From Trichopria drosophilae (lineage: Eukaryota; Arthropoda; Insecta; Hymenoptera; Diapriidae): a DNA stretch of 64,000 bases. The position numbers were made by a program, and so were the translations under genes. The notes below the pieces were generated by a model. It had not been told where the DNA came from. It worked only from the letters and a program-made list of their open reading frames with translations, and did not search any database. Where the stretch lies: the NCBI GenBank assembly GCA_030407085.1, contig CM059587.1, positions 105,855,501 through 105,919,500 on the forward strand, read 5' to 3'. Position 1 is the stretch's first letter. The number at the start of each line of letters is the position of its first letter. Positions 39,132 to 51,299 of the stretch are shown here, one piece after another.

Positions 39132-39144
39132 CGCCACCTACAAT
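39132..39144 (-). promoter_or_regulatory. CTCF-like motif in reverse orientation
   Basis: The minus strand reads ATTGTAGGTGGCG. Its ten-base core fits SYAGRKGGCR exactly. It faces the + strand match at 9078. Inference from motif only. Confidence 0.3.
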
Positions 39145-39339
39145 TCTGTTATATTGTTTAAGTCTGTGCCTAAAAGGGGTACACTTGCCTCTGCTGGTTT
39201 GGCTACTAGTGGAAATTAGATTTTGCCTACCATGCCAATAATGGGAGGGAACACAGTAATATCGTATTATTGCGAGAATAAACTTTTTTAGTTAGTATGT
39301 AACCTTTTTTATCAAATTGTTTATGCAATCTAATTGTTT

Positions 39340-39600
39340 AAAAGTGAATGAATATGAACATTTCGATTAAAAATTAAGTTCAGACGCTTTAGTGTAAGAT
39401 TTTTATTTACATTTTCCGGGTATTTTTGTGAACGTTTCATTTTCTATGCGTAAACATTTTTTGAAATAATTCTTGTAAACATTGTGTTTAAACCTTTCGT
39501 ATGAAAAATTTGTTCAATTTTGAACGAATTCAAATTCCAGATTTGAAATTTTTGTTCAAACTTTTGATTTGATTTTTGTTCGTAAATGTATATTTCATAA
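39340..39600 (+). repeat. TTCAAACATTTTG motif domain, last weak block
   Basis: It contains 'gaacatttcg', 'gtaaacattttttg' and 'tttttgttcaaac'. The motif is hard to find beyond this point, except briefly near 40455. Confidence 0.4.
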
Positions 39601-42170
39601 ATTAATCTTTGACATTGATTAGTCCATTTTTTTTTTTAATTTCTTCTCTACTCTTGTACTATTTTCTAAAATTAATAGATATATCAGCATATAATATATA
39701 TGCATCCACTTTACCTAAAGTGCACCGTGAACATTAAAATCATTAAAATTACATAAAATGTTTAAATGCACTCGCATTTAGTAGTCGTAAAGCCGTTTAT
39801 TAAATTGTTTACTGTATTATAATCGCACATCGTATCAATTTTTCATTGAACTTAAATGGGGGGAACTACATCGTATATAAAGCGATTCCTTTCAAGATGA
39901 GCCAACAGGTGGCAAGGTCGAAGAAGGTCCCTCGGCATTCGTCTTTTTCTACTTGCTCTCTATCGGTCGACTTTCTTTGTCTTTCATCCCGGGCTGGTTT
40001 CGCATTCCTTCTTTAATGTCGATGACTCCTTTATGACGAAAATATCGGTATTCCTACATGACCATTTTCGTTTATCTCTACCGGTTTACATGGAAAGGAA
40101 TATTGAATCAAAAATAACTTCGAGCAAATATTTTTTTTCATTAAAAAATGAAAATGAGTTTTCGAACGTGAGTCAGCTACCCAATAAATAAAAATCAAAT
40201 CGCTGCTTATTTCATAATCGAAGTCATTACGGTGTGTTATTTTTTGATGAGAAAATTATTCACGAGAAGTTCGTAAAATTCGCAAAATCTCACATAACTA
40301 ATATATAACAATGTATCTGTATTGTGGGTTGAAAAAACGAAAAATCTAATAGAAAGGATTAATAATAGACCTTTTTTGAACTATAGAAACCCACACTTAG
40401 GGTTTCGCAATTCTTTTCGCCAATATTTCTTTTGAACGGTTTCCTCGGACCTTTTGTTCAATCCAATGTTCACCTTCTTTTTATTCCAATATGTTTTCTA
40501 CAATTTTTGTCGTTTAATTAAACATTTATTACTTTGTACTTTTATTTTATCTCTACTTTTCATATACTTTTTATGTTATTATTGTATTTACGAATATCAT
40601 TGCTCACATTTTTGTGGTTAATGTTCTATTAAATACTTTCTTCAAATTTTGTATTTTACCCAAAAATCGACCATTTTACTTGCAAAAATTTTGAATGCTT
40701 AATGAAAAAAAGCGAACAAAATGTTAACAATCACTGATTTTTTAATAAAACATTTGATCATATACAGTAACAGATAATAGTATATCTTACGAAAATAGTA
40801 ATATTTCGGAATAGCCATCTTAAAATTTATTATTTCCAAGTACAAAAAAATGGACCCTTTTTGTGTTTTAGAGAAAAGTAAACATTACTTTAGATCGTGA
40901 AAACACCAACGAGAATATTGAATTTTTATTTTGTGTTTATAAAAGCCGCCATTATTGAATTCCATATGGCCATGCCGCCATTCTGTTTACATAACCATAC
41001 AGAGCGAACGTTAGAGTACGAGTAGAAAATAGTCATCAACCAACTTTTTGACATTTTGTTATGCATCAAAAATTAGAGAACATTTTTTTTTACGTTCTAA
41101 TACGTTGAGTATTGAAAATATTGACGAAATTGTTATTTGTTTTTTCTGAGGGTTTTCGATTTGTACGAACAGTATACAAAATTATTTTTATAATTAACAA
41201 TAATATATTTTCAAATATTTGAAAATTAATAATTGTTATTAATAATTGTTATTATAAAACTAATATGAAAACTTGGTATTTTCATAAGTATAGAAAATTC
41301 TATTTTAAGATTGTCAAGAATATAAACTGGCACCTGTCAATTTTGTTTACGATAAGAGGTCGACTGGTTCGCCGGTGAACCCAGAAATAACAAAATATAT
41401 AGTTCTTCAGAAGCAAGCACTAATCACCACAGACAGGGTTATAATAAAAGTCTCGTGAAACGTAATCCGGTGAAGAAAATAAGGACGTTCTCGGGCGAAG
41501 TCCATCAATTTTTTTAAGGGAGCATAAAAAACACCGCCAAAAGGTTGGCATTTACAGGTGCTTCGTAAAGTGTCTAAACTATTGGTCAGACGTTTCAAAG
41601 ACGTTCGAATCTTCACAAATTTTTAGTAAAATAAATTCAAATTAAATTAAGTTTTCAAATGTTCTTAAATGAATTGAATTTTAACGTTATTGCTCAAAGC
41701 TTTTACGAGTGTTAAGAATGGCAGAGATTTTTGTGATTGTCACTAGGTAATAAAGGCCCTTTTATAGACGTATTTAAAGTTTTATTTCCATCACGTGTGG
41801 CAATCAATTTCTGTGGAAAACGTTGACATTGCATAAGGAAATAGATAATGCTTAGACATTATGTATACGAATTTTATAACTTTCCTGTTCATGGATTTTC
41901 TAGACATTTTGATCGGTTTTAAACAAATATTTTTCGATATTTGTTTCCATACTTTCAGCAAAATTATGATAATAATCACTAATTAATTGTAAACATACTA
42001 ATATAAAAGTAACAAATTTCCGATATTAATAATTACTATTTTGTTTCAGGTATGTGCAGATCACCGTAATTTCAACAATTGCGAGCTCCTCTTCGTAAGT
42101 TTTATAAATTTATGTCATCTATCGACTCTTCTCGTTTTTTATTTAAATAATTGAAAACACAGGCAAGTGT
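39600..42170. other. No supported gene
   Basis: AT-rich with a brief CG-containing patch at 39840-40090 and the GCCGCCATT repeat at 40948-40985. Nothing else seen. Confidence 0.5.
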
Positions 42171-42179
42171 GTTTTTGAA

Positions 42180-43130
42180 ACAAAAGGGTTAAGCAGAAGT
42201 TTTGGTTGAAGACCTGCGGCTTAACAAATTTGGCTCTGATGTTTATTTGCCAAAGATGTAAGATTAAATTTTTGCTGTAACTTTTTAACTTGTTTTTGGC
42301 TGTGATGTTTTGTCATGGAATCTTTAAACCAAAGTTTTGGCAGGAACATTTTAGCTTAATCAATTTGGCTACACTATTTTTCATAAAAAGCCTAAGATTA
42401 AGTTTTGGTTTGAACTTTGTAGCTTAATGATAAATTTTTATACCAAAGTTTAATCTGGTTAGACTAGAATTCTTTAGCTTGACGAATGTGGCTATGCTAT
42501 TGGTCACCAAAGTTTTAGACAAAAATTTGCAGGAAATTTTTAGCTTATTTTTGTTGTTTGTGATCCTTTATCAAGGTCTAGCTGAAGTTTTGGTTAGAAC
42601 ACTTTAGCTTAACGAATTTGGCTGTGCTATTGGTCACCAAAGTTTGGCACAGAAATTTTGGCATGAACTTTTTACTTTAACGGTTTTGAATGTGCTGTTT
42701 TGTCAAAAGCTTTAGGCTAAAGTTTTGCCATGAACCTTTTGGCTTATTATTTTTGGATGTAATGTTTTATCACCAAAGGTGTAAGCTGAAGTTTTGTCAT
42801 GAATTCATTAGCTTAATGAATTTGGCTGTGCTATTTTGTTATGAAATCTTAAAACTAAAGTGTTGGCAGTAACTTTTAAGTTTATCGGTTTTGGCTACGT
42901 TGTTTTGTTACGGTAGACTGAAGTTTTCATAGGAAGTTTTCAACCATCCGGTCTTTACTGTGCTGTAATATAATAAAATTATTAAACTAATGTTTTGGCA
43001 GGAAATTCTTAACTTAACCAAAGGCTTTAAGCTAATGTTTTTGCTAGAATTTTTCGCCTTAACGATTTTATCTATATGGTTTGGACACTAAAGTGTTCAG
43101 CTGAACTTTGGCGGAAATATCTGGCTTGCG
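42180..43130 (+). repeat. Tandem array, period about 66 bases, about 14 copies
   Basis: The consensus runs TTTTGTCACCAAAG - TTTAAGCTGAAGTTTTGGC - AGGAACTTTTTAGCTTAACG - AATTTGGCTGTGCTA. Occurrences of the GTGCTATTTTGTCA part fall near 42300, 42368, 42492, 42560, 42621, 42687, 42757, 42823, 42889 and 42957, with spacings of 61-70 or a double. Copies are well diverged, and the short frame at 42690-42872 is incidental. Confidence 0.85.
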
Positions 43131-43439
43131 GTTTTAGCGCCGTTTTGGTTCTGCCACAAAAGCACAGGAATGCCAAAAGCCAAAGCGACGGCGCCAAATA
43201 CAGCATGATGATACGGGCCTTCTAAATTTATGAAAATTACTGTATCAGATAGAAAAATTCGATTGTTCTCCGCCCATTACATATTTCATCCCAACAGACA
43301 AAATGGATACATTGTAGTTCACCTAAAGAAGTTTCTCCATTGTTTCTTCATGTCATTTTCAGCCATTTATCAAGTGGAAAACGAGTATTTTCACTTCACT
43401 GACCATCACCATGCTACGATTCCAGAAAGGCTGAAATAA

Positions 43440-44090
43440 TTGTGTTCCGAGTACAAAATGGAGCGATATTCATAAATCGTTCAGGATTTTTCGCCGGTAT
43501 CCTCCATTTTGAGAACAAATGAAATGTCGGACCGCGATAAAGATAAGGGGAACGCAGAGAATCTAACGCCTAGAATTCCATCGTTTCCCATTGAAATTAC
43601 CGAGGTTATTTTCGCCGTAATAATGGCCGACTGTGTGGCATGAGAAATTGGGAAGAGCTAGTACCTTGGCTATCAGTCGGAATCGTCGTAAAATAAATCG
43701 CCCCGGGCGTTAAGAGCGCGTGGGCGTCTCGGCGAGGCGTCCTGGTCGGCGTGTACACTTACATGCGCATAATTATGCGCCTACTTTATGCAGTAGGCGC
43801 TCACGTAGGTAGGTTACTTTACTATCGGCGGCCATCGGAAAAATGGGGCCGACTCGCGGAGAAGCAACGGAATCCGATTCTCTTTCGCGACGGGCGACTT
43901 GTACCTTTCCTCCATTATTTTCTTCTCTTTTCCCACTACGTCTCCCTCTTTTTCTCACCTTCTCTTTTCTTTTTGCTCCGTCTCCATTTTGTTTTCCGTT
44001 TAGCCGCATCTCCGTGTCCACATTGCGAGAGTAAAACTTCCCAGCATGCACGCGTGATGCATTTATGCACATTTGATGGAGCTCTGGAGA
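43440..44090. other. CpG-rich island after the 66-base array
   Basis: It includes GC-dense text (43700-43750), two perfect palindromes at 43765-43800 and a pyrimidine-rich run (43905-43990). Frames on both strands (43751-44104 plus, 43773-44093 minus) are unrecognised. It is promoter-like by composition only. Confidence 0.4.
43765..43800. repeat. Two overlapping perfect palindromes
   Basis: GCGCATAATTATGCGC (43765-43780) is a perfect 16-base palindrome. It overlaps GCGCCTAC-tttatgca-GTAGGCGC (43777-43800), a perfect eight-pair stem. Confidence 0.85.
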
Positions 44091-44099
44091 CAAAATTGC

Positions 44100-46620
44100 A
44101 ATAAATTACTTTTGAAAATAATTTTTTAATAGTGTTACACTCCGTAAATATTTATTACGTAGCCATTTTGAACTGAACTATCCGCAGCTAATTTTGGTCA
44201 CGATGTGATCGATAGACTTGCTAGACTCGAACGGTCACCGTTTGGTGGCGAATGCGTATCGCGTTGAGCATACATCCTCGCAAGTGGTAACACAAGATTA
44301 ATTCTTTATAACAGTGAAATTATGCTGTTATACAGTGACATTTTTTTATGCTAATATGAAATGCCACTAGAAAGAAAGTAGTTCGATTAGCATAGTACAA
44401 TGTTATTGTTATACAGGGAGTTATTACATGAACATTAGAGTCCAATGAAATTTTTTAAATAAAATCAGCGATATACTCGTGGAAAAATGACGGGAAGACA
44501 GAATGACAGATGAGATGGGAAGGTGGGAAAATTAGAGGTGGTAGAGAGAAAGTGATGGAGTAACGGATTATAGTCTATAGTAGTGAAGAGTACTTGAGAA
44601 AATATCATGTTTATGTTTTTATACTGGTCTTTAAATTTGATGGTAATACAAATCCTGAATGAATGGTTCTCTAATATCAGGAACCACGAATGATGATGCA
44701 AAATAACAACTGATATTTTATGTTTGTTCATTAATACACTGACTGATAACAGTAGTATTTAATTGGCCCCTAAGTGGCATTCAAAGGTATTGCAACGAGG
44801 GGCCAACAGGTAACTAAAAATGTGAAATAAGCAAGGCTGCTTTTTTTCTTCACAATTTTCGAGTTACGATTAAACTAAGGCAAAGCTACGTATTCGAAAA
44901 AACTGACAATTATACTTCAAAAACGTTTATTTCCAAATTCGAAAATTCGAATTTCAAAATAAGTCATTATAAAACGTAGAATTCCTAATTTAAAATAAAG
45001 TATTCTCCCTTTATTTCGAATCTCAGAGAATGTAATGCCGTGCTTATAATGTTCAAAATAAATCTAATGAAGATTCCGCGATTCATGTAACAAATGCGGA
45101 ACTGCGTAAGGTTTGTCGCAAGTGCAATGTACACTGCCGAGAAGAGATTGTGTCATCTGTTATCTCTATTTTCTCATACCTGACGCATGTGAAAATAAAA
45201 CTCATAATTTACATTAGGCATAATGGTTAAACGTTATAATTAACGGTTCTGCAGAAAATATCGTAGAGAAAAGATCGCATACAATTTTGACTGGAGGTGA
45301 CGTAAATTCTAAAATTACATGAAATGATCAATCAGGAACTAAATAGAGATGTGAATCTGGCCGAAAATATTTTAATTTAAGTTTATTATGGATCTCAAGA
45401 AATTTTTTTATTACAAAAATTGTTGCCTGATTTTAGATGCGACTCTAAGATCAGGTTCGTCTACAGCAATGCGAAAGAACCTACTTCGCGATGTCATTTC
45501 GACAATAAAAAAGTGTCATAATCATAAAAATATTTACAAGAATTATTTATTAAAAACAACTTCACACAAATTAATCTTATATTTACAAATTTACTTCATA
45601 CGTTTTCTATAGAATATAAATGAAACGAACCTCATTGAAAGTTTTCATTCAAGTAACTTTGTTCAAAACTTTATTATGTACAAACTCATTCATGTCTTCG
45701 AAGTGTTTCTCTAAAACGACTTATACAAAGTTTTCATTGAAACGATTCGAACATATCCTTCGAACGTTCCACATTTCGAGCGTTTACTTTCTAAAACATC
45801 GTAGTGTTTCTTAGTACATTTTACATACATTCAGAATTGTATTTTTTAAAATTGATTTGAATCAAGTATGAAAATATTTGTCAGTGATGGAACCCGTAAG
45901 GTTATCTTCCTTTCTAATTTTGCTAACAGTTACGAGGTGGACCACTCACTTGTCGAATATTCCAAAGAATTTAAATGTCTCCAGACGGTCCCCGTAAATG
46001 AGGATATTAGCTTGCTAACGTAATCTCCATAACGATTTTTTTTATTATTGATCGCAAATAAAAATCCGATATTGTCGTTTCTTTTTGACGGGAACCCGAA
46101 ATACTGCTGACGACATTGGCCAGGAATACTAACTTCCTTAAACGAAGAATTTTTATCGGGTTCGTATAATGTACGAAAGCGGAATCACGATTTTATTACT
46201 AGTCCGATTTTTGTAGTGTGCACGATCAGGAATGCCAATATTTGCAAATTTTATTTTCAACTGTCGATAAAGAGAAAAGTGTAAAAGTTATATTTAAACA
46301 TTCCCGTTATTAATTTAATATGTCGCAAATTTTCTATTTATTATTGTGTAATAAATTACATATGAAAAAAAAGCAAAACTTCGCAGTTCAGTGTCCTTTG
46401 GTATTACGTAACGCGAAATATTATTAATTATATATCGACTGTGAAAAATGTAAGATTTGCGTTAAGTAATGACGTAATAAAGCTTGAAATAAAAAACAAA
46501 ATTGAGGTTTTTCGAGCATCGAACTAGGAAACCAGTCCTTAGTTGCCGGGCAATTAATCAGGGCAACTACGAAACGATCGCTCGATTTTGCGGACGGCAA
46601 CTTAGATTTTTATGGATTTT
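44100..46620. other. No supported gene
   Basis: AT-rich. A purine-rich run (44480-44575) resembles the GAGA-rich islands only in composition. Confidence 0.5.
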
Positions 46621-46630
46621 CAGGTTATGT

Positions 46631-46670
46631 TAAGTCGCGAGGAAATATCCTTTCTCTTACTCGCGACTTA
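46631..46670. repeat. Perfect 11-base stem hairpin
   Basis: TAAGTCGCGAG (46631-46641) and CTCGCGACTTA (46660-46670) pair perfectly around an 18-base loop in otherwise ordinary sequence. Confidence 0.8.
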
Positions 46671-47359
46671 TTCTCTTTACCGGGAAAAACTCGCAGGTGC
46701 GACTGGTTTAATCTACGTCGTACAAAAAATCTCGACCAGCCTTTTGATCTTTTTCCCCAGTTTTATCGTAGTTGCCGATAACGGCGTCAATTTTTGAAAA
46801 ATTTTATGCAAAACTTGCTTCTAATCTTGACGTTTGTGAAATTCGAAAGTGATATGTCGAAAGTGAAAATTCAAAATAGCGTTCTAAATAAATTGGCAAA
46901 ATAAGTGAATGTGAGAGGGATGGATATGCCTGATGATGATGTCAAATCTTTATTTTTTACTTTAATACAGTAAATTTTAGCTAAATGTATCCAGGGATCT
47001 ATAGATAAAACCTCATACATTAGAGACAGACCGGACAATCTATAAATATGTTGGAGAACATTATCCGCTTGAATTGGACATGTCTGATAAACACTTAATT
47101 TGCAAGCATCATAACAGTCGACCTAACCTCCAAAGACGTCGAATATCCTAATCCGCCATAACAAAAACCAGTGCCATAAATGCGCTTCGACGTCTCGATT
47201 TGTAATAACGACCAGTGGTAGTCAAAAGACAACGTAATTTATTTACCGCAAAAACTCGTGTTCCATTCAATTAATGTAGGAGTTTTACAAAAGCAGCATC
47301 GATAAGAGACGAAAAGAAAATAGATGCGACAATTTGTCCTAGCATAAAGTCGAAAATTT

Positions 47360-49480
47360 ATAGCGAGTCGTAAATAAGGCAGCACAAAAATGTCGGATTC
47401 GAACGTTTTTTGGACCCTGTTGTGAATTCTCAACGCGTTTGTCAAGTGGGACCAAAAAAGTGGACGGTAAAAAAAATGAAGGAGACTTTTCGGGGTAAGT
47501 CCATGAGAAAACACGCGACCCTCGTTTTCGCTTTTTCACCGTTTTTCGATTTTTTCATTTTTAATTCTTCGTCTCTGCTCCTTACGTTTCACGAGTGGAT
47601 TTGCATGTTTATGGGACAATTATGCCGGCGCGCTTCCATGTCCGATCACGACGGAACTACTTCGCGCTCGATTTAAAAGTGTCGTGACCGGAATTATTAT
47701 CCTGCAATTTTCATGCTTGCTTTCGACACAAAACGTGTAATGCGAACATTCGTGAAAGTCTTTCACGGTGAAATTTCCGGTGAAATAATTGTTTTCGGAA
47801 CATGCCGTTCCAACAATTTGTTCATTTCACATTACAAATTTTTTTCATTCGATATTCTCTCAGATGGATTCATTGACCTTCTGAACATTCCTCCAGATCA
47901 AACTGTAAAAATTCTCACATGTCAATTTCTGACTTCTATGAAAACAGATTTGAAGCCTCGAAACGTTTATTAACTCGAATGCAAAAAGTACAAAATTTCT
48001 GTCGTCGTGGTAAAATGTGTCCCTTGGACGAACGGACCGTTAAGTACTTCGTCCCAAATTCTCGGCGCCCAGGAAGAAAAAGACGAAAAAAAGTCGCGAC
48101 CTTCTAAACGACCACGAGACCGAAAGTACGACCGTGGAAAAAAGAAACGCAGGAAGCAGAAAGGATAAAGATCATTCCACTCGAATGACGTTCCCCTCGT
48201 TTAGCGTCCGTTCCCCGTTCCTTTTTTTAACCGGGCGTTTTAGATCTTAGAAAAATGAGAAAAACATCCATCGCGCGAACTTTCTTGACGGTGCTGTTTC
48301 CAGAGACGGTGACGACTTATTTTTCCGCTTTCGTTTTTTCGACATTTACATACCTAAATGTAGATTTTTAGGGAATGTTTTACATGACATAAAAACACGT
48401 TTCCTATATTTCATTGACTTTTTTAGTCCTTTAACATACTACGTGTTAGTATAATTCACAGGCCTCGCGAGAACAAAACTTATGTGGAAACCTTTCGATT
48501 TTTTGTTTCTTTTTTGCAGACAAATTTTTTATATGCCATCCGAACCTGTGTTTATTGAATTTTGTTATAAAAATTACTAGAATATTTGAGAATTGTTATA
48601 TAATGATATTAAATACAAAAAGGTCTTCGCTTCGTGGTTGAAACTCATGGCACATGTCTGCCTCGGGCGTTGAAGTCACCGGTCACCGCGTCTCGTTATC
48701 AAGCATTGAACTCCTCGACTTTTACGACAACTGACACTCTATAGTAATCAAAATGGCGGCAAAATTAAACAAAAAGGACGAATCTTATTTTAAAAAGTTT
48801 TAAATAACGTTGCCATATCCAACAAATCATTGAAAAATACGATGACGTCGCATGCGGGTACAGATCGCGGCATTTACCAACGTAACATTTTTATTCGGCG
48901 CAGATATGAATCAAAGCCGAACGGAATAACCGATACACCGAATTTTTTTCCCCCGGAAACAAACGTAATCGATAAATCTTAACGACCTCGCGTATATCGC
49001 TTACGATATAACGGTAACGCGATAAAACTTTATGCAAATGCGAGTAGAATATTTCGAATCTTTTCGACGGCCGCGCGTTTTACACTCTCGCGAGCTTTTA
49101 TTTCAGCTGGCAATTCTCTAAATTAAATAATGAATAAATAAAACGCAAGAATAATCCCGTCGAGCATCGAAATATAAAAAACCGGTTAAGCGCGAAATAA
49201 AAATCGTTTATAAATATATTCCTTATCCCCCGGATCGGAATGCAGCGGGCGACATTTCCATCCATTACGGTGTCGTAATTTCGCCAGTGATGTAACGTCG
49301 ACGAGAAAAAAAATTAAATTGTTGCAAAAACGGGAAAGTAACGCGACAGTTCACTGTCGGACACGGGGGAGGTAGGGGAAAGGGGCAAGTGAACAGGGTA
49401 CATTAGGGGTCGCTCGTCCAGTGTAGTCTAAGTGCTAGAAAAATCGAAACGAACCGTTATAGAAATGGAACGTTCGCACG
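47360..49480. other. Extended CpG-richer region
   Basis: CG-containing text is frequent from 47.36-48.30 and 48.64-49.48 kb, with an AT-rich gap between. Short frames on both strands (47239-47514 minus, 47410-47676, 47713-47973, 47919-48107) lack a recognisable family or convincing splice structure. Conserved regulatory DNA is possible. Confidence 0.3.
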
Positions 49481-50312
49481 AGGCGAAACTTCCGGTTTGA
49501 AATAAAGTATAGTGAGAGAAATTGTTTCTTAAGGTTGTTAAGAACATTGTTTTAAAGATCCTTCCTGTACTCATTAGTGAACACAAAATTACTTTGGTGA
49601 AATTTTAAAGAAAATACATGGGATTTTTTTTATTAATATTTCTATTGCAAGTAATTAATATTTGAAAAAAAATTAATCTTAGGAAAAGATCCGCAGCAAA
49701 AATATCATTGGATTGAGAAAATGTTTTGAATAGTGAATTTCACATTTGCATGCGTGTCGTCGCCCTTTGCATACTCATGAGTGTCGGGCGTTATGCGACT
49801 TTGTCACGGAGAGCATTCTTATCGTACGCATTTATGCGCGGACATTTACGTCAGACGTTTACCTAAGTTCAAGGCAATACAGTCGTTATAATGCAGTGAA
49901 TTCCTTACTGTCGGTTATTTTATTGATTGCCATTTTTCCACGATGGAAATTCGTATTTTTCTCTTAACTGTGGATATTTCGATTTTAGAATATATCTTTA
50001 TCTTTATTGACCACAATTTAAACTGCCGAGCAACAAAATTTTATTGTTTGAATATATATTACTTCTTATTTATGGTCAATTAATCATTAACAGTATCTAT
50101 TAGGATATAACTTATATATTAAGATTTTAAAATCAGATAGAGTAGGAAGACTGTAATTTATTATTTAATTATTCAATATCCATTAAGGGTATACAGGAAA
50201 TAAGAAATGTCACTTTAATTGTTCACATTTTAATTTAACTTGAAAGATTTCGAGATATTAAATCTTATCAAACGAAAATTCACTGACAGGATACTAAAAT
50301 CGCGTATCTCTC

Positions 50313-50753
50313 TTAAGGAGGTTCACCAGGTACCTATCGAGTCAAATATGGAACGGACGCCAATATGACTTCGGTGGTATGCTTCCTAAGACGTTGCCGT
50401 CCGTCAACATAACCAAAAATGACCCTTTTAGCTATTTGTTTATTTTATTTCTCGTCTCTAAAGGTAGGAAGAGACGTTTTTCTTTCTGCAAATAAAATCT
50501 CACAAATTTTTTTATCAGTAGTATAAATTTTACGAAAAACTCAATGTTAATTCAATACGAATTTCATGAATATATACTTGTTCCCATAAAACTCAATGTT
50601 AAAGAATCGTGAACATTTTTATTAATTTCTCTGCTCTGAAGGTACCTAGGGGCTTGAAACTTTGCAGGTATTAATTTCTTTCATTGTTTAACCTACTATA
50701 ATTTTTTCGTTAAATTCTCAATGTTAATTCTTTGACCTGGTGAACCTCCTTAA
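50313..50753. mobile_element. 441-base TIR element with TTAA ends (piggyBac-like MITE)
   Basis: The left end reads TTAAGGAGGTTCACCAGGT and the right end is its exact complement (ACCTGGTGAACCTCCTTAA). TTAA is the target duplication of the piggyBac superfamily, and it lies at both outer edges. The word CTCAATGTTAA occurs three times inside (about 50540, 50592, 50718). No coding capacity is visible, so it is presumably nonautonomous. Confidence 0.75.
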
Positions 50754-50857
50754 CTCGTCTCGAAATAAGAAATGCAGGCAAGTCAACTTCAGCTCAGTTT
50801 CTTCAGTAACAAGAATTATTTTTAATTCTTTTAAGATACCTTTCCCAATACTTATAA

Positions 50858-51030
50858 GTGTGCTCCATCGATTCCCGTCAAGAACATTGCAAACAAAATT
50901 GTTTATCTACGCAAAAATCGTAAAAAATGTAAATCGACCTGAAAATTATGGCGTTTTTATATTAATTTGCAAAATTTTTGGGTAAATCATCTTTTTTTCA
51001 TTTTCATAGACGGGAATCGATAGAGCATAC
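50858..51030. repeat. Inverted repeat with 22-base arms
   Basis: 50858-50879 and 51009-51030 are complementary at 20 of 22 positions (core ATCGATTCCCGTC / GACGGGAATCGAT), 129 bases apart. It starts about 100 bases after the TTAA-ended element and may be a second small MITE. Confidence 0.7.
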
Positions 51031-51261
51031 TTGAAAATAGATCAATGTCTATGAATTTTTCTTTCGTTTCTAACACGATTTCTAACTTCCTGTGCGGTAA
51101 AATTCAACATGCATCAATTTAGAATAGTTGGCATCTATTTTCTTCCCTCATCAATGACTCGTGAATACAAATATTGACTATTACCTCGAGGTAATTCCAC
51201 GTTAAATCCCGTGAATTGGTCGCTTATCCGGTGAAAATTGCTCAATTATCTTTAAAATTGT

Positions 51262-51296
51262 ATCCTCTGCGCCGATCAGTAGGCGGCGTAGAGGAT
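51262..51296. repeat. GC-rich hairpin, 13-pair stem
   Basis: ATCCTCTGCGCCG (51262-51274) pairs with CGGCGTAGAGGAT (51284-51296) with one G-T wobble around a nine-base loop. It is followed by 'ctaaaaa', so it resembles an intrinsic-terminator shape, though this is eukaryotic DNA. Confidence 0.8.
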
Positions 51297-51299
51297 CTA

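Noticed and set aside
46505..46560. Possible tRNA-like piece around 'catcgaactaggaaacc'
   Set aside because: B-box match is poor and no stem pairs could be drawn.
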